A stretch of DNA of 64,000 nt, from contig NZ_JASERL010000001.1 of the NCBI RefSeq assembly GCF_030766935.1, positions 496,001 to 560,000 of the forward strand, written 5' to 3'. This DNA comes from Streptomyces sp. KL109B (GTDB lineage Bacteria > Actinomycetota > Actinomycetes > Streptomycetales > Streptomycetaceae). Shown here piece by piece: positions 1-9,815 of this stretch. The notes beneath the pieces were generated by a model, which made no database searches, was not told where the DNA came from, and worked only from the letters and a program-made list of their open reading frames with translations. Positions within the stretch are counted from its first letter, which is position 1. Every line of letters begins with the position of its first letter. Both the position numbers and the translations under genes were made by a program.

Positions 1-1579
1 CGTCGTCGACCGTCGCCGTGAGGCCGTCCTGGATCGGGCCGCCGCCCAGGTCGCGCCACGCCGACCAGGTGCCGGAGTCGGCGTCGCGTACGCGGGTGCT
101 GATGCCTTGCGACGCGTTGCGTACGAAGAGGTGGACGCGGCCGTCCGGGGCCGTCACCGCCACCGGGACGCCGATACGGCGGGCGTGGTCGGGGTCGCGT
201 TCCGGGTTGCCGAGGCTGGTCCAGGCGCCGTGCCGGTCCAGGGTGACGATTTCGCGTACGTCGGCGGAGGCCAGGCGTAGGCCCATGACCAGGTGGCGCC
301 CGTCCGGGAGCGTGACCGCCGTGAGGGACGGGGCCAAGGGGCCGCCGCCCAGGTCGACCGGGGCGGACCACTCGCCGTCCCGCTCCTCGTACCGGACGGC
401 GCGCAGGCCGAGGACGCCGTACGCCGTGAGGCGGCCGTCCGGGGACGGGAGGAGCGCCAGGCGTGGGCCCGGGTAGCGGTAGTGCGTGGCGCGGACCCAG
501 CCCTTGCGGTTGGTGAGGGGGCGGTCGCCGCCGACGTTGTAGTCGCCGCAGCCGGAGGGGTTGCCGCAGTTCCAGTCGGGGGCGGCGCCGTACGGGACGA
601 GTTGGTCGGCTTTTGACTTGAGGACCTTTGGCGGGAGGTTCTTGGGCCAGTGGTTGTTGTAGTAGCCGCGGAAGGCGGTGGCCGCGAAAGCGGGCGGCCC
701 GCCCCGTGCCCCCTGCGACCAGCGGATCAGCGCGGACCAGGTGAAGCAGGCGACGGCCGTGTGGTCGGCGTGGTCGGAGTAGCCGGGCTGCTCGCTGTCA
801 CGTATCTGCGTGAGCCGGTCGCTGTGCTGGATGTCCGGGTCGGGGTCGAGGGTGTGGATCAGGGTGGGCCGGTAGCGGTCGAGGAGCGCGACGAGTACGC
901 CGACGAGGGACTCGTGGTCGTACGTCTGGACGGCGCGGAGCGGAGAGCCCACGGGGACGAGGGTGCGCAGGAGGAGGGTCCGGTCGCGCCAGAGCGCGGG
1001 GACGCCCATGTGGCCCTCCGGGGTGTGCATGCCGAGGTTGAGGTGGACCAACTCGACGCTGTGGCCCCGGTGTTGGAGGGTGTCGACCTCGACCTGGAAG
1101 CCGTTCGGGAGGCGGACGGCGGTGGTGGTCCAGCGGGTGAAGGCGGGGAGGCCGAGCTGGGTCGCGTACGCCTGGCGGAGTCCTTGGTGGCGGGCGGAGG
1201 AGTACGCCGCCTTGTCGGGGGCCGGGTCGCGGTCGGCCGGCGTCTTGTTGCGGCCGTCGGCCTCGCCCGCGGTGACGTAGACGCAGACGAGCGGGGTGCC
1301 GGCGTCGAGGGCGTGGCGGGTGTCCGGGTTCATGAAGTACAGGTCGTCGTCGGGGTGGGCGAGGACCTGGAGCAGCAGGGCGCGGTCGGCCTGGGTGGCG
1401 GGGCGGCCGCTGGCGGGGGAGGGGAGGGTGGTGCGGGGCGCGGTCGCGGGGGCGGTGCGGGCGCAGGCGGACAAGGAGCCCGCGGCGGCCAGCGCGGCGG
1501 CGCCCAGGAGTATGCCCCGGCGGGCGGTCCCTCGCCCAACTGGCTTGTCCGGCGAGGGTGTTGCGGGTCTTTCCGGCAC
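1..1579 (-). CDS. PIG-L family deacetylase with C-terminal lectin/propeller-like region (3' end beyond window)
   Basis: The reverse strand translates as a signal-like N-terminus (GILLGAAALAAAGSLSAC, a possible lipobox) followed by a PIG-L domain with the motif LQVLAHPDDDLYFMNPDTR and a later zinc-ligand-type DHADHTAV. PIG-L proteins are zinc-dependent de-N-acetylases of GlcNAc-containing substrates. The distal part has repeated GxWSxxxDLGGGP-type segments, typical of a fucose-lectin or sialidase-like propeller, so this is probably a secreted glycan-acting enzyme. GTG 1579 is preceded by GGAG 11 bases upstream; GTG 1591 is the alternative. The frame is open through base 1, so the C-terminus is missing. 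A 13-bp inverted repeat lies just upstream at 1633-1662. The family call is firm; the substrate is unknown. Confidence 0.8.
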   Translation of the reverse strand, partial: MPERPATPSPDKPVGRGTARRGILLGAAALAAAGSLSACARTAPATAPRTTLPSPASGRPATQADRALLLQVLAHPDDDLYFMNPDTRHALDAGTPLVCVYVTAGEADGRNKTPADRDPAPDKAAYSSARHQGLRQAYATQLGLPAFTRWTTTAVRLPNGFQVEVDTLQHRGHSVELVHLNLGMHTPEGHMGVPALWRDRTLLLRTLVPVGSPLRAVQTYDHESLVGVLVALLDRYRPTLIHTLDPDPDIQHSDRLTQIRDSEQPGYSDHADHTAVACFTWSALIRWSQGARGGPPAFAATAFRGYYNNHWPKNLPPKVLKSKADQLVPYGAAPDWNCGNPSGCGDYNVGGDRPLTNRKGWVRATHYRYPGPRLALLPSPDGRLTAYGVLGLRAVRYEERDGEWSAPVDLGGGPLAPSLTAVTLPDGRHLVMGLRLASADVREIVTLDRHGAWTSLGNPERDPDHARRIGVPVAVTAPDGRVHLFVRNASQGISTRVRDADSGTWSAWRDLGGGPIQDGLTATVDD

Positions 1580-1632
1580 GGCTGCGCGCACTCCGTTCGC
1601 TGCGGAGGCAGCGGTACGGGTGGTGCGCTCGC

Positions 1633-1662
1633 CTCTGTTCAGGTGTGGTCACCTGAACAGAG
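1633..1662. promoter_or_regulatory. Perfect 13-bp inverted repeat upstream of the PIG-L gene
   Basis: Arms 1633-1645 and 1650-1662 (core TTCAGGTG/CACCTGAA) are perfect complements around the 4-base loop TGGT. It lies about 55-70 bases before the PIG-L start. It also lies about 150 bases beyond the protease stop, but the protease already has its own hairpin at 1745-1789. I therefore favour an operator over a terminator. Confidence 0.5.
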
Positions 1663-1742
1663 AGGCAATGCGGCGGCCGGGTTCCGGTGACCTTGGTCTC
1701 TGTCGCCGGGCCGGGTGCGTGAGGTAGTGCGCGGAACGAATC

Positions 1743-1791
1743 GTGGGCCCGGACCGCCGGTCGACTCCCGTCACCGGCGGTCCGGGCCCGC
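1743..1791 (-). terminator. Strong hairpin terminator of the protease gene
   Basis: A perfect 17-bp GC-rich stem, 1745-1761 with 1773-1789, has an 11-base loop and begins 16 bases past the protease stop. There is no clear U-tract, as is common in Streptomyces. Confidence 0.8.
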
Positions 1792-1807
1792 CCCCGTCAG
1801 GCAGTGG

Positions 1808-3184
1808 TCACACGCGCTGCCACAGCGCCGGAACGTTCGGCGGCTCCCAGCCCGTCTGCGCCTGGTGGCCCTGGAGACAGCGGTACGTGGCGCCGCCGTA
1901 CGTCACCGTGGCCCCGGCCTGGTAGACGGTGCCCGCGGCCCAGGTGCCGCCCGGGTCGCCCGGGTCACCGGGGTCGCCCGGGTCGCCGCCGCCGGTGGTC
2001 TTCAGCGTCAGGCCGTAGTTCTGGAGGATCGGGTTGAGCGGCTGGAAGTAGGTGGTGCCGCCGCTGGTGCAGTTGCCGGAGCCGCCCGAGGTGACGCCCT
2101 GGGCCTGGCTGCCGGAGATGAACGAGCCGCCGGAGTCGCCCGGTTCGGCGCAGACCGACGTGCGGGTCACGCCCGAGATGGTGCCCTCGGGGTACGTGAC
2201 GCTGGTGTTGAGCTGCTGGACCGTGCCGCAGTGCCAGCCGGTCGTGGAGCCCGAACGGCACACGGAGGAGCCGACCGGCGCCTGCGTGGAACCGGCGACC
2301 TGCACGCTCGACCCGTTCACGTAAGGCGTCGCGGTCCAGGACGAGTTGGCGGCCACCCACGCCATGTCGTTGCCCGGGAAGACCGACGCCTGGAAGGTGC
2401 CCTGCGCGACCCGGTTGGACCCGCTGGTGGGCGAGCCCGCCCGGCCGCAGTGCCCGGCCGTCGCGAAGCCCTGCGTGGTGCCGCGGGTGATCGGGAAGCC
2501 GATGGAGCAGCGGGTGGAGTTGTTGATGTAGTACGCGTCGCCGCCGCGCAGGTCGTAGAGCGGGCGCGGCTGCTCGGCCGAGGCCACGACCCGTACGAGA
2601 CCGGCCTCGACGCCCGCCGCCTTCAGCAGCGCGGGCACGGCGTCGCGCCGACTCGCCTCCACGGTCAGGGAGTTGGTGGCCACATCGACGTACCAGACCG
2701 GCGTCGCCGTCGTGTCGCGGCCCTTCGCCGCCCGGTCGACTCGGCCCTTCGCGGCGTCGAGCGCGGACAGCGAGTGGCGTACGACGGTGGCCTCGGCGCC
2801 CGCCGCCTCGATGCGGGAGACGTCGGTGGCGTCGGTCGTCGCCACGGTCAGCCGCTCGGACTCGGCGCCGCGCACCCAGGCACCCGCGAAGTCACGGCCG
2901 AGCGCGAGCCGCAGCTTGCCCGCGGTGGCGCCCGCCTCGGCCTCGTTGGCCAGCCGGTGGCGGGCCTGCGCGCGGTCGAGGCCGAGGTCCCGGCGCATCG
3001 CGTCCAGCACGGCGGGCGGGGCCTCGGCGGTGCGCAGGGTGTCGGCTGCGGTGGGCGCACGGTCGGGGGCCGGGGCCGCGACCGCGGAACCGCCGAGCCC
3101 CGCGACGATCAGCGCGGCCGACGTCGTCAAGGCCGCGCACACGGCCCTCGTACGTCTGTTGTGTCTGTTACGTCCGTGGAGCAT
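1808..3184 (-). CDS. Secreted S1 family serine protease with chitin-binding module (streptogrisin C-like)
   Basis: The 458-residue precursor has a Sec signal peptide (residues 1 to about 36, ending AVA|AP), a long alpha-lytic-protease-type propeptide (about 45-200) and a chymotrypsin-like domain. The catalytic triad is visible as ATAGHC (His), GNDMAWV (Asp) and EPGDSGGS (Ser). A DPGDPGDPG linker leads to a 45-residue C-terminal carbohydrate/chitin-binding module rich in Trp and Tyr. Length and layout match streptogrisin C. The product should be secreted, folded with its propeptide and autoprocessed. ATG 3184 has AGGAGA 4 bases upstream. A LysR gene lies immediately upstream on the same strand (65-base gap) and may control it, which is inference. 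Confidence 0.93.
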   Translation of the reverse strand: MLHGRNRHNRRTRAVCAALTTSAALIVAGLGGSAVAAPAPDRAPTAADTLRTAEAPPAVLDAMRRDLGLDRAQARHRLANEAEAGATAGKLRLALGRDFAGAWVRGAESERLTVATTDATDVSRIEAAGAEATVVRHSLSALDAAKGRVDRAAKGRDTTATPVWYVDVATNSLTVEASRRDAVPALLKAAGVEAGLVRVVASAEQPRPLYDLRGGDAYYINNSTRCSIGFPITRGTTQGFATAGHCGRAGSPTSGSNRVAQGTFQASVFPGNDMAWVAANSSWTATPYVNGSSVQVAGSTQAPVGSSVCRSGSTTGWHCGTVQQLNTSVTYPEGTISGVTRTSVCAEPGDSGGSFISGSQAQGVTSGGSGNCTSGGTTYFQPLNPILQNYGLTLKTTGGGDPGDPGDPGDPGGTWAAGTVYQAGATVTYGGATYRCLQGHQAQTGWEPPNVPALWQRV

Positions 3185-3248
3185 GGCGTCTCCTAGGTGT
3201 CGGGGAAGTGCCGAAACCGTAGGAGGCCCGGTCGGGCCGCATAAGACG

Positions 3249-4193
3249 TCATCCGACCCCGGGGGTGGGCGTTATGGAAGGCGCGGCGGCTGTACGGGCC
3301 GTGTCCGCGTGCGCCGCCCGCGCCTGCGCGAGGACGAGCGCCGCGGTGTCCGGGTGCTGGGCCCCGGGGTGCAGCCCCAGCAGATGCCGCCACAGCAGCG
3401 GGGACCCGGCGAGCGGGCGCACGGTGATCCCGGGGGTCGGCGGGAACGTGGCCCGGCACAGGCCGACCGCCCGGCCCACCTGCACCAGGTGCACGCAGGA
3501 CGCGGTGTCCGTCTCGTACATGCGGCGCGGGGTGAAGCCGGCCCTGGCGCAGGCCGCCGTGAAGCAGTCCGCGAAGCAGCCGTCGCCGGGGACGGTGGCC
3601 CAGGCCCCGTCCGCGAGCCCGGCCAGGTCGACCTCGACGAACTCCGCCGCCGGATGCCCGTCCGGCAGCATCACGCAGACCGGGTCGAGGGCGATCTCCC
3701 GCCACTCCAGGTGGGCGGGGCCCGGCGGGGGAGCGGAGCCGCAGGTGCCGAGCAGGGCGAAGTCGAGCAGGCCCTGGTCCACGTGGTCCGCCAGCTCGCG
3801 CTCCGACCAGGAGGCGCGGGTCGTCACGGAGGTGTCGGGCAGCACCTCTGCCAGCCGGTCCACGAGGGCGCCGAGCAGCGGGCCGTGCGTGCCGCCGAGC
3901 CGCAGCCGCTCACCGGCGCGGGCCGCGCGGGCGAACCGGGTCGCCTCCTGCTGCAGCTCGGAGACGGCCGGGAGCACGATCCGGGCCCGCTCCAGGACCA
4001 GCTCGCCGAGGGCGGTGGCCCGCACCCCGTGCCGTCCGCGCTCGAAGAGCTCCCCGCCGAGCGCCCGCTCGATCCGCCTGAGCTGGGCACTCAGCGCCGG
4101 CTGCGCCAGACCGAGGACGCTCGCCGCCCTGGTGAGGCTGCCGGCGTCGGCGATCGCCCGGACCGTCCTGAGATGCCGCAACTCCAGCTCCAT
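3249..4193 (-). CDS. LysR family transcriptional regulator
   Basis: The protein has 314 residues. The N-terminal winged helix-turn-helix (MELELRHLRTV... SLTRAASVLGLAQPALSAQL) is the classic LysR signature, followed by a two-lobe effector-binding domain (about 92-300). The frame stays open upstream to 4322, but ATG 4193 starts exactly at the conserved LysR N-terminus, so it is preferred. No strong ribosome-binding site is visible. It is co-directional with the streptogrisin-like protease downstream and divergent from the S10 operon promoter. Its target and ligand cannot be read from sequence. Confidence 0.9.
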   Translation of the reverse strand: MELELRHLRTVRAIADAGSLTRAASVLGLAQPALSAQLRRIERALGGELFERGRHGVRATALGELVLERARIVLPAVSELQQEATRFARAARAGERLRLGGTHGPLLGALVDRLAEVLPDTSVTTRASWSERELADHVDQGLLDFALLGTCGSAPPPGPAHLEWREIALDPVCVMLPDGHPAAEFVEVDLAGLADGAWATVPGDGCFADCFTAACARAGFTPRRMYETDTASCVHLVQVGRAVGLCRATFPPTPGITVRPLAGSPLLWRHLLGLHPGAQHPDTAALVLAQARAAHADTARTAAAPSITPTPGVG

Positions 4194-4308
4194 GATGGGA
4201 GCTTGAGGTGTGTGGGCAGCGGGAGCAAGAGGCTGGTACAGGCCATTGCCGACCCACAGAGGTCCTCCAGTGAACCCGCGGTGCGTGCGCGACACGGACA
4301 CCCCTGGT

Positions 4309-4336
4309 TTGACCTTCGTCACTGAGGGGGTACTCT
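4309..4336 (+). promoter_or_regulatory. Candidate housekeeping promoter of the S10 operon; long leader to 4719
   Basis: TTGACC (4309-4314), a 16-bp spacer and TACTCT (4331-4336) match the principal sigma (HrdB) pattern. A second possible -10 (CAGACT) lies about 40 bp further on. From here to rpsJ is a leader of about 370 bases with no credible ORF. It contains short GC-rich inverted repeats and may host ribosomal-protein autoregulation, but I recognise no named motif. Confidence 0.55.
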
Positions 4337-4719
4337 CTACGGCTCGATTGGCCCCCGACGTGCCCTGTGTGGCAGACTGTCGGGGTTGCTCGGTTGAGTG
4401 CCGATGCTGCGCGCCTCCCGCCGGGAGGACCGGAAGCGAGTCCCACAGTACTCGTCGCCCTATCTGTCGCCTGCGGCAGCACTGGGGCGGACGTACGGGA
4501 ATCTTCCGGGAAGCTCAGCGCGGTCCCTCGGCCAGGCGCTCGGTGGGTTTCTTCCCCCGACTACATGCGGCCCCGGGCCGCAGACCCCTTAGCAGGGAAA
4601 TCCATGCGGAGATTTCTGTCAGCGGGACTGCGACACGCCCGACCGCGTGGGGCGGAGGAAGTGTGAAACAGGGCCCCCGAGTTCCAGAGCGTTACGAGAG
4701 ACAGGACTACTAAGTAGCC

Positions 4720-5028
4720 ATGGCGGGACAGAAGATCCGCATCCGGCTCAAGGCCTACGACCACGAGGTCATCGACTCCTCGGCGAAGAAGATCGTCGAG
4801 ACGGTGACCCGCACTGGTGCGTCGGTCGCGGGCCCGGTGCCGCTGCCTACCGAGAAGAACGTGTACTGCGTCATCAAGTCGCCGCACAAGTACAAGGACT
4901 CTCGCGAGCACTTCGAGATGCGCACGCACAAGCGCCTCATCGACATCCTCGACCCGACGCCGAAGACCGTTGACTCCCTGATGCGACTCGACCTTCCGGC
5001 CGGCGTCGACATCGAGATCAAGCTCTGA
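4720..5028 (+). CDS. rpsJ: 30S ribosomal protein S10
   Basis: The 102-residue protein has the conserved S10 features [14 protein letters not shown] and [18 protein letters not shown]. It is a small-subunit head protein and, in other bacteria, also the NusE component of antitermination complexes. It is the first gene of the S10 operon and has the standard length. The Shine-Dalgarno sequence is weak (AGGACTACTAAGTAGCC before ATG), which is unusual for such a highly expressed gene. rplC follows after 17 bases. Confidence 0.98.
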   Translation: MAGQKIRIRLKAYDHEVIDSSAKKIVETVTRTGASVAGPVPLPTEKNVYCVIKSPHKYKDSREHFEMRTHKRLIDILDPTPKTVDSLMRLDLPAGVDIEIKL

Positions 5029-5045
5029 GGGCCGGTGATCTGAAG

Positions 5046-5690
5046 ATGACTAAGCAGATCAAGGGCATCCTGGGCGAGAAGCTCGGCATGACGCAGGTGT
5101 GGGACGAGAACAACCGTGTTGTTCCGGTCACCGTCGTCAAGGCCGGTCCGAACGTCATCACCCAGGTTCGTACCAACGACGTCGACGGTTACGACTCCGT
5201 CCAGCTCGCCTTCGGCGAGATCGACCCGCGCAAGGTGAACAAGCCCCTCAAGGGCCACTTCGCGAAGGCCGACGTCACCCCCCGTCGCCACCTCGTCGAG
5301 ATCCGTACCGCTGACGCCAGCGAGTACACCCTCGGCCAGGAAGTCACCGCTGAGGTGTTCGATGGCGGCGTCAAGGTCGACGTGACCGGCCAGAGCAAGG
5401 GCAAGGGCTTCGCCGGTGGCATGAAGCGGCACAACTTCAAGGGCGGCAAGGCCTCCCACGGTGCCCACCGCATCCACCGCAAGCCGGGCTCCATCGGCGG
5501 TTGCGCCACCCCCGGCCGTGTGTTCAAGGGCACCCGCATGGCGGGCCGCATGGGCAACGAGCGGGTCACCACCCAGAACCTGACCGTCCACGCCGTTGAC
5601 GCGGAGAAGGGTCTGCTGCTCATCAAGGGCGCGGTTCCTGGTCCGAACGGCGGCCTCGTCCTGGTCCGTACCGCGACCAAGGGGGCCTGA
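5046..5690 (+). CDS. rplC: 50S ribosomal protein L3
   Basis: The 214-residue protein starts [16 protein letters not shown] and carries the conserved central loop [21 protein letters not shown], followed by HRKPGSIG, that reaches toward the peptidyl-transferase centre. It is an early assembly protein of the large subunit. It is second in the operon, between rpsJ and rplD with short gaps (17 and 8 bases), so it is co-transcribed. Nothing is unusual in length or motifs. Confidence 0.98.
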   Translation: MTKQIKGILGEKLGMTQVWDENNRVVPVTVVKAGPNVITQVRTNDVDGYDSVQLAFGEIDPRKVNKPLKGHFAKADVTPRRHLVEIRTADASEYTLGQEVTAEVFDGGVKVDVTGQSKGKGFAGGMKRHNFKGGKASHGAHRIHRKPGSIGGCATPGRVFKGTRMAGRMGNERVTTQNLTVHAVDAEKGLLLIKGAVPGPNGGLVLVRTATKGA

Positions 5691-5698
5691 GGTAACCG

Positions 5699-6352
5699 AT
5701 GAGCACTGTTGACATCCTTTCGCCTGCTGGCGACAAGGCCGGGTCCGTCGAGCTCCCCGCGGAGATCTTCGACGTAGAGAAGGTCAGCGTTCCGCTGATC
5801 CACCAGGTCGTCGTCGCGCAGCTGGCCGCTGCCCGTCAGGGCACGCACAAGACCAAGACCCGCGGCGAAGTCCGTGGCGGTGGCAAGAAGCCGTACCGCC
5901 AGAAGGGCACCGGCCGCGCCCGTCAGGGCTCGACCCGTGCGCCGCAGTTCGCCGGCGGTGGCGTCGTCCACGGCCCCGTGCCGCGTGACTACTCGCAGCG
6001 GACCCCGAAGAAGATGAAGGCTGCCGCGCTGCGTCACGCCCTCACCGACCGGGCCCGCAACGCTCGCATCCACGTCGTCTCCGGCGTGGTCGAGGGCGAG
6101 GTCTCCACCAAGGCCGCCAAGACGCTGTTCGGCAAGATCTCGGAGCGTAAGAACGTGCTCCTGGTCGCCGAGCGCGCCGACGAGGCCGCGTGGCTCTCCG
6201 CCCGCAACCTGCCCCAGGTCCACATCCTGGAGCCGGGCCAGCTGAACACGTACGACGTTCTCGTCTCGGACGACGTGGTCTTCACCAAGGCCGCTTTCGA
6301 GTCCTTCGTGTCTGGCCCCAAGGCCGCTGACACCGAAGGGAGCGAGGCCTGA
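5699..6352 (+). CDS. rplD: 50S ribosomal protein L4
   Basis: The 217-residue L4 contains the conserved extended loop ([31 protein letters not shown]) that lines the exit tunnel, and a C-terminal globular domain. In E. coli L4 represses the S10 operon; whether that applies here is not visible. Its stop codon overlaps the start of rplW (TGATG), indicating translational coupling. Confidence 0.98.
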   Translation: MSTVDILSPAGDKAGSVELPAEIFDVEKVSVPLIHQVVVAQLAAARQGTHKTKTRGEVRGGGKKPYRQKGTGRARQGSTRAPQFAGGGVVHGPVPRDYSQRTPKKMKAAALRHALTDRARNARIHVVSGVVEGEVSTKAAKTLFGKISERKNVLLVAERADEAAWLSARNLPQVHILEPGQLNTYDVLVSDDVVFTKAAFESFVSGPKAADTEGSEA

Positions 6353-6771
6353 TGGCTACGCGTCACCCGAGCATTGCCTCCAAGGCTGCGAAGGCCGCCA
6401 AGGTCGCGCGCGTCGCCAAGGCGAAGCGCATCGCGACCGAGGGCAAGGCCGCCGTTGAGCCGACCCCGCTGAGCAAGTCCTTCTCGGACCCGCGCGACGT
6501 CCTCGTCAAGCCGGTCGTCTCCGAGAAGTCGTACGCGCTTCTCGACGAGGGCAAGTACACGTTCATCGTGGCCCCCGGCGCCAACAAGACCCAGATCAAG
6601 CAGGCCGTCGAGACGGTCTTCTCGGTCAAGGTCACCGGCGTCAACACGATCAACCGCCAGGGCAAGCGGAAGCGTACGCGCACCGGTTTCGGCAAGCGTG
6701 CCGACACCAAGCGCGCCATCGTGACCCTCGCTGAGGGCGACCGTATCGACATCTTCGGCCAGGCCTCCTAA
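6352..6771 (+). CDS. rplW: 50S ribosomal protein L23 with actinobacterial N-terminal extension
   Basis: The L23 core (about 45-139, beginning [17 protein letters not shown]) forms part of the exit-tunnel rim, where trigger factor and SRP dock. The first roughly 35 residues are a basic Ala/Lys-rich extension ([16 protein letters not shown]) absent from the E. coli protein. From memory it is normal for streptomycetes, which encode 139 residues. The start is fixed by the TGATG overlap with rplD. Confidence 0.97.
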   Translation: MATRHPSIASKAAKAAKVARVAKAKRIATEGKAAVEPTPLSKSFSDPRDVLVKPVVSEKSYALLDEGKYTFIVAPGANKTQIKQAVETVFSVKVTGVNTINRQGKRKRTRTGFGKRADTKRAIVTLAEGDRIDIFGQAS

Positions 6772-6809
6772 CGGAGACCCTGGTCCGAATATCGGACGAG
6801 GACTGAGAA

Positions 6810-7646
6810 ATGGGAATCCGCAAGTACAAGCCGACGACGCCGGGCCGCCGTGGCTCCTCCGTCGCCGACTTCGTCGAGGTAACGCGGTCCACGCCGGAGA
6901 AGTCGCTGGTCCGCCCGCTGCACAGCAAGGGCGGCCGTAACAACGCCGGTCGGATCACCGTTCGCCACCAGGGTGGCGGACACAAGCGCGCCTTCCGCGT
7001 GATCGACTTCCGTCGTCACGACAAGGACGGCGTGCCGGCGAAGGTCGCTCACATCGAGTACGACCCGAACCGCACTGCGCGCATCGCGCTCCTGCACTAC
7101 GCGGACGGCGAGAAGCGCTACATCCTGGCGCCCCGCGGTCTCGCGCAGGGCTCCAAGGTGGAGAACGGCCCCAACGCCGACATCAAGCCCGGTAACAACC
7201 TGGCGCTCCGCAACATCCCGGTCGGTACCACGATCCACGCGATCGAGCTCCGTCCCGGTGGTGGCGCCAAGTTCGCCCGCTCCGCGGGTGCCTCCGTGCA
7301 GCTGCTCGCGAAGGAGGGCTCGATGGCCCACCTTCGTATGCCCTCCGGCGAGATCCGCCTGGTCGACGTGCGCTGCCGCGCCACCGTCGGCGAGGTCGGC
7401 AACGCCGAGCAGAGCAACATCAACTGGGGCAAGGCCGGCCGCATGCGCTGGAAGGGCGTCCGCCCGACCGTGCGTGGTGTCGTCATGAACCCGGTTGACC
7501 ACCCGCACGGTGGTGGTGAAGGCAAGACCTCCGGTGGTCGCCACCCGGTCTCGCCGTGGGGCCAGAAGGAGGGTCGTACTCGTGATCGCAACAAGGCGAG
7601 CAACAAGTACATCGTCCGCCGCCGCAAGTCGAACAAGAAGCGCTAG
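6810..7646 (+). CDS. rplB: 50S ribosomal protein L2
   Basis: The 278-residue protein has the universally conserved C-terminal segment [16 protein letters not shown], whose histidine lies near the peptidyl-transferase centre. The N-terminal part ([16 protein letters not shown]) is typical. L2 binds 23S rRNA and is needed for subunit association. It lies between rplW (38-base gap) and rpsS (12-base gap) in the S10 operon. Confidence 0.98.
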   Translation: MGIRKYKPTTPGRRGSSVADFVEVTRSTPEKSLVRPLHSKGGRNNAGRITVRHQGGGHKRAFRVIDFRRHDKDGVPAKVAHIEYDPNRTARIALLHYADGEKRYILAPRGLAQGSKVENGPNADIKPGNNLALRNIPVGTTIHAIELRPGGGAKFARSAGASVQLLAKEGSMAHLRMPSGEIRLVDVRCRATVGEVGNAEQSNINWGKAGRMRWKGVRPTVRGVVMNPVDHPHGGGEGKTSGGRHPVSPWGQKEGRTRDRNKASNKYIVRRRKSNKKR

Positions 7647-7658
7647 GAGCGGGTTTAG

Positions 7659-7940
7659 ATGCCGCGCAGTCTCAAGAAGGGACCCTTCGTCGACGGCCAC
7701 CTCGTGAAGAAGGTGGACGCTCAGAACGAAGCCGGTTCCAAGAACGTCATCAAGACCTGGTCCCGCCGCTCGATGATCATCCCCAGCATGCTGGGGCACA
7801 CGATCGCGGTGCACAACGGCAAGACCCACATCCCGGTGTTCGTCACCGAGTCGATGGTCGGCCACAAGCTCGGCGAGTTCTCGCCGACGCGCACCTTCCG
7901 GGGTCACGTCAAGGACGACCGGAAGTCGAAGCGCCGCTAA
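7659..7940 (+). CDS. rpsS: 30S ribosomal protein S19
   Basis: The 93-residue protein has the canonical beginning [14 protein letters not shown] and the conserved [16 protein letters not shown] near its C-terminus. It forms a complex with S13 at the small-subunit head and contacts the A-site tRNA region. Length and position (rplB-rpsS-rplV) are standard. Confidence 0.98.
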   Translation: MPRSLKKGPFVDGHLVKKVDAQNEAGSKNVIKTWSRRSMIIPSMLGHTIAVHNGKTHIPVFVTESMVGHKLGEFSPTRTFRGHVKDDRKSKRR

Positions 7941-7982
7941 GGCGGGGTGGAATCGACTATGACTAACACCGAAGGGACAACC

Positions 7983-8330
7983 ATGGAAGCCAGGGCCCAG
8001 GCGCGGTACATCCGCGTCACGCCCATGAAGGCCCGCCGCGTGGTGGACCTCATCCGTGGCATGGACGCCACGGAGGCTCAGGCGGTCCTGCGATTCGCCC
8101 CGCAGGCCGCAAGCCAGCCGGTGGGCAAGGTGCTCGACAGCGCCATCGCCAACGCCGCGCACAACTACGACCACACCGACGCCTCTTCGCTGTTCATCAG
8201 CGAGGCGTACGTGGACGAGGGCCCGACCCTGAAGCGGTTCCGTCCGCGCGCCCAGGGCCGTGCCTACCGGATCCGTAAGCGGACCAGCCACATCACCGTG
8301 GTCGTCAGCAGCAAGGAAGGAACCCGGTAA
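7983..8330 (+). CDS. rplV: 50S ribosomal protein L22
   Basis: The 115-residue protein matches L22 from [20 protein letters not shown] to the beta-hairpin region [20 protein letters not shown] that lines the exit tunnel (the macrolide-resistance loop). The frame extends upstream to GTG 7947, but ATG 7983 has GAAGGGA six bases before it and begins at the conserved N-terminus. Its stop overlaps the rpsC start by one base (TAATG). Confidence 0.97.
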   Translation: MEARAQARYIRVTPMKARRVVDLIRGMDATEAQAVLRFAPQAASQPVGKVLDSAIANAAHNYDHTDASSLFISEAYVDEGPTLKRFRPRAQGRAYRIRKRTSHITVVVSSKEGTR

Positions 8331-9166
8331 TGGGCCAGAAGGTAAACCCGCACGGGTTCCGGCTCGGTGTCACGACCGACTTCAAGTCGCGTTGGTACGC
8401 CGACAAGCTGTACAAGGACTACGTCAAGGAAGACGTCGCCATCCGTCGGATGATGACGTCCGGCATGGAGCGCGCCGGCATCTCGAAGGTGGAGATCGAG
8501 CGCACCCGTGACCGCGTGCGTGTGGACATCCACACCGCTCGTCCCGGCATCGTCATCGGCCGCCGTGGCGCCGAGGCCGACCGCATCCGCGGTGACCTCG
8601 AGAAGCTCACGGGCAAGCAGGTCCAGCTGAACATCCTCGAGGTGAAGAGCCCGGAGACCGACGCTCAGCTGGTGGCCCAGGCCGTCGCCGAGCAGCTGTC
8701 CTCCCGCGTCTCCTTCCGTCGCGCCATGCGCAAGAGCATGCAGGGCACGATGAAGGCCGGCGCCAAGGGCATCAAGATCCAGTGTGGCGGTCGTCTCGGC
8801 GGTGCCGAGATGTCCCGTTCGGAGTTCTACCGCGAGGGCCGTGTGCCCCTGCACACGCTCCGCGCCAACGTGGACTACGGCTTCTTCGAGGCCAAGACGA
8901 CCTTCGGCCGCATCGGCGTGAAGGTCTGGATCTACAAGGGCGACGTCAAGAACATCGCCGAGGTTCGCGCCGAGAACGCCGCTGCCCGCGCCGGCAACCG
9001 CCCGGCCCGTGGTGGCAACGACCGCCCGGCCCGTGGTGGCCGCGGTGGCGAGCGTGGCGGTCGCGGTCGCAAGCCGCAGCAGCAGCAGGCTCCGGCCGCC
9101 GAGGCCCCCAAGGCCGACGCGCCCGCCGCTGCCGCTCCGGCTGAGAGCACCGGAACGGAGGCCTGA
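8330..9166 (+). CDS. rpsC: 30S ribosomal protein S3 with RG-rich and Ala/Glu-rich C-terminal tail
   Basis: The N-terminal KH domain ([21 protein letters not shown]) and the C-terminal S3 domain ([27 protein letters not shown]) are present. Beyond about residue 215 comes a roughly 60-residue low-complexity tail: RPARGG repeats, then a Gln/Ala/Glu-rich segment. S3 forms the mRNA entry channel. Basic/acidic tails of this type are usual in actinobacteria and probably disordered. The start is coupled to the rplV stop. Confidence 0.97.
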   Translation: MGQKVNPHGFRLGVTTDFKSRWYADKLYKDYVKEDVAIRRMMTSGMERAGISKVEIERTRDRVRVDIHTARPGIVIGRRGAEADRIRGDLEKLTGKQVQLNILEVKSPETDAQLVAQAVAEQLSSRVSFRRAMRKSMQGTMKAGAKGIKIQCGGRLGGAEMSRSEFYREGRVPLHTLRANVDYGFFEAKTTFGRIGVKVWIYKGDVKNIAEVRAENAAARAGNRPARGGNDRPARGGRGGERGGRGRKPQQQQAPAAEAPKADAPAAAAPAESTGTEA

Positions 9167-9171
9167 CCGAA

Positions 9172-9591
9172 ATGCTGATCCCCCGTAGGGTCAAGCACCG
9201 CAAGCAGCACCACCCGAAGCGCAGCGGTATGTCCAAGGGTGGCACGCAGGTTGCGTTCGGCGAGTACGGCATCCAGGCGCTCAGCCCGGCGTACGTGACG
9301 AACCGTCAGATCGAGGCCGCTCGTATCGCCATGACGCGTCACATCAAGCGTGGCGGCAAGGTCTGGATCAACATCTACCCGGACCGCCCCCTCACCAAGA
9401 AGCCCGCCGAGACCCGCATGGGTTCCGGTAAGGGTTCGCCGGAGTGGTGGGTCGCCAACGTCAAGCCCGGACGCGTGATGTTCGAGCTGTCGTACCCCAA
9501 CGAGAAGATCGCGCGAGAGGCGCTGACTCGTGCGGCGCACAAGCTGCCGATGAAGTGCAAGATCGTTAAGCGCGAGGCAGGTGAAGCGTGA
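9172..9591 (+). CDS. rplP: 50S ribosomal protein L16
   Basis: The 139-residue protein begins [18 protein letters not shown] and carries the conserved [21 protein letters not shown]16 organises the A-site region of the large subunit. It starts 5 bases after rpsC, and its stop TGA overlaps the rpmC ATG (TGATG). Confidence 0.98.
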   Translation: MLIPRRVKHRKQHHPKRSGMSKGGTQVAFGEYGIQALSPAYVTNRQIEAARIAMTRHIKRGGKVWINIYPDRPLTKKPAETRMGSGKGSPEWWVANVKPGRVMFELSYPNEKIAREALTRAAHKLPMKCKIVKREAGEA

Positions 9592-9815
9592 TGTCGGCCG
9601 GAACCAAGGCGTCCGAGCTGCGCGAGCTGGGTAACGAGGAGCTTGTCGCCAAGCTCCGCGAGGCCAAGGAAGAGCTGTTCAACCTCCGCTTCCAGGCGGC
9701 GACCGGTCAGCTCGAGAACCACGGCCGGCTCAAGGCCGTCCGCAAGGACATCGCGCGGATCTACACCCTCATGCGCGAGCGCGAGCTGGGCATCGAGACG
9801 GTGGAGAGCGCCTGA
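9591..9815 (+). CDS. rpmC: 50S ribosomal protein L29
   Basis: The 74-residue, two-helix protein (ELREKGxEEL-type core, here [20 protein letters not shown]) sits beside the exit tunnel next to L23. A GTG at 9588 would add one residue; ATG 9591, overlapping the rplP stop, is chosen. Its own stop overlaps the rpsQ start, continuing the coupled chain rplP-rpmC-rpsQ. Confidence 0.96.
   Translation: MSAGTKASELRELGNEELVAKLREAKEELFNLRFQAATGQLENHGRLKAVRKDIARIYTLMRERELGIETVESA

Noticed and set aside
650-1690. Long plus-strand ORF opposite the PIG-L gene
   Set aside because: Low-complexity Gly/Val/Glu translation, and the opposite strand carries clear PIG-L motifs.
2673-4325. 550-codon plus-strand ORF opposite the protease and LysR genes
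   Set aside because: It is an antisense shadow across two well-supported genes and shows no domain.
4323-4719. Named r-protein leader RNA before rpsJ
   Set aside because: Short inverted repeats exist but none match a leader family I can recall.
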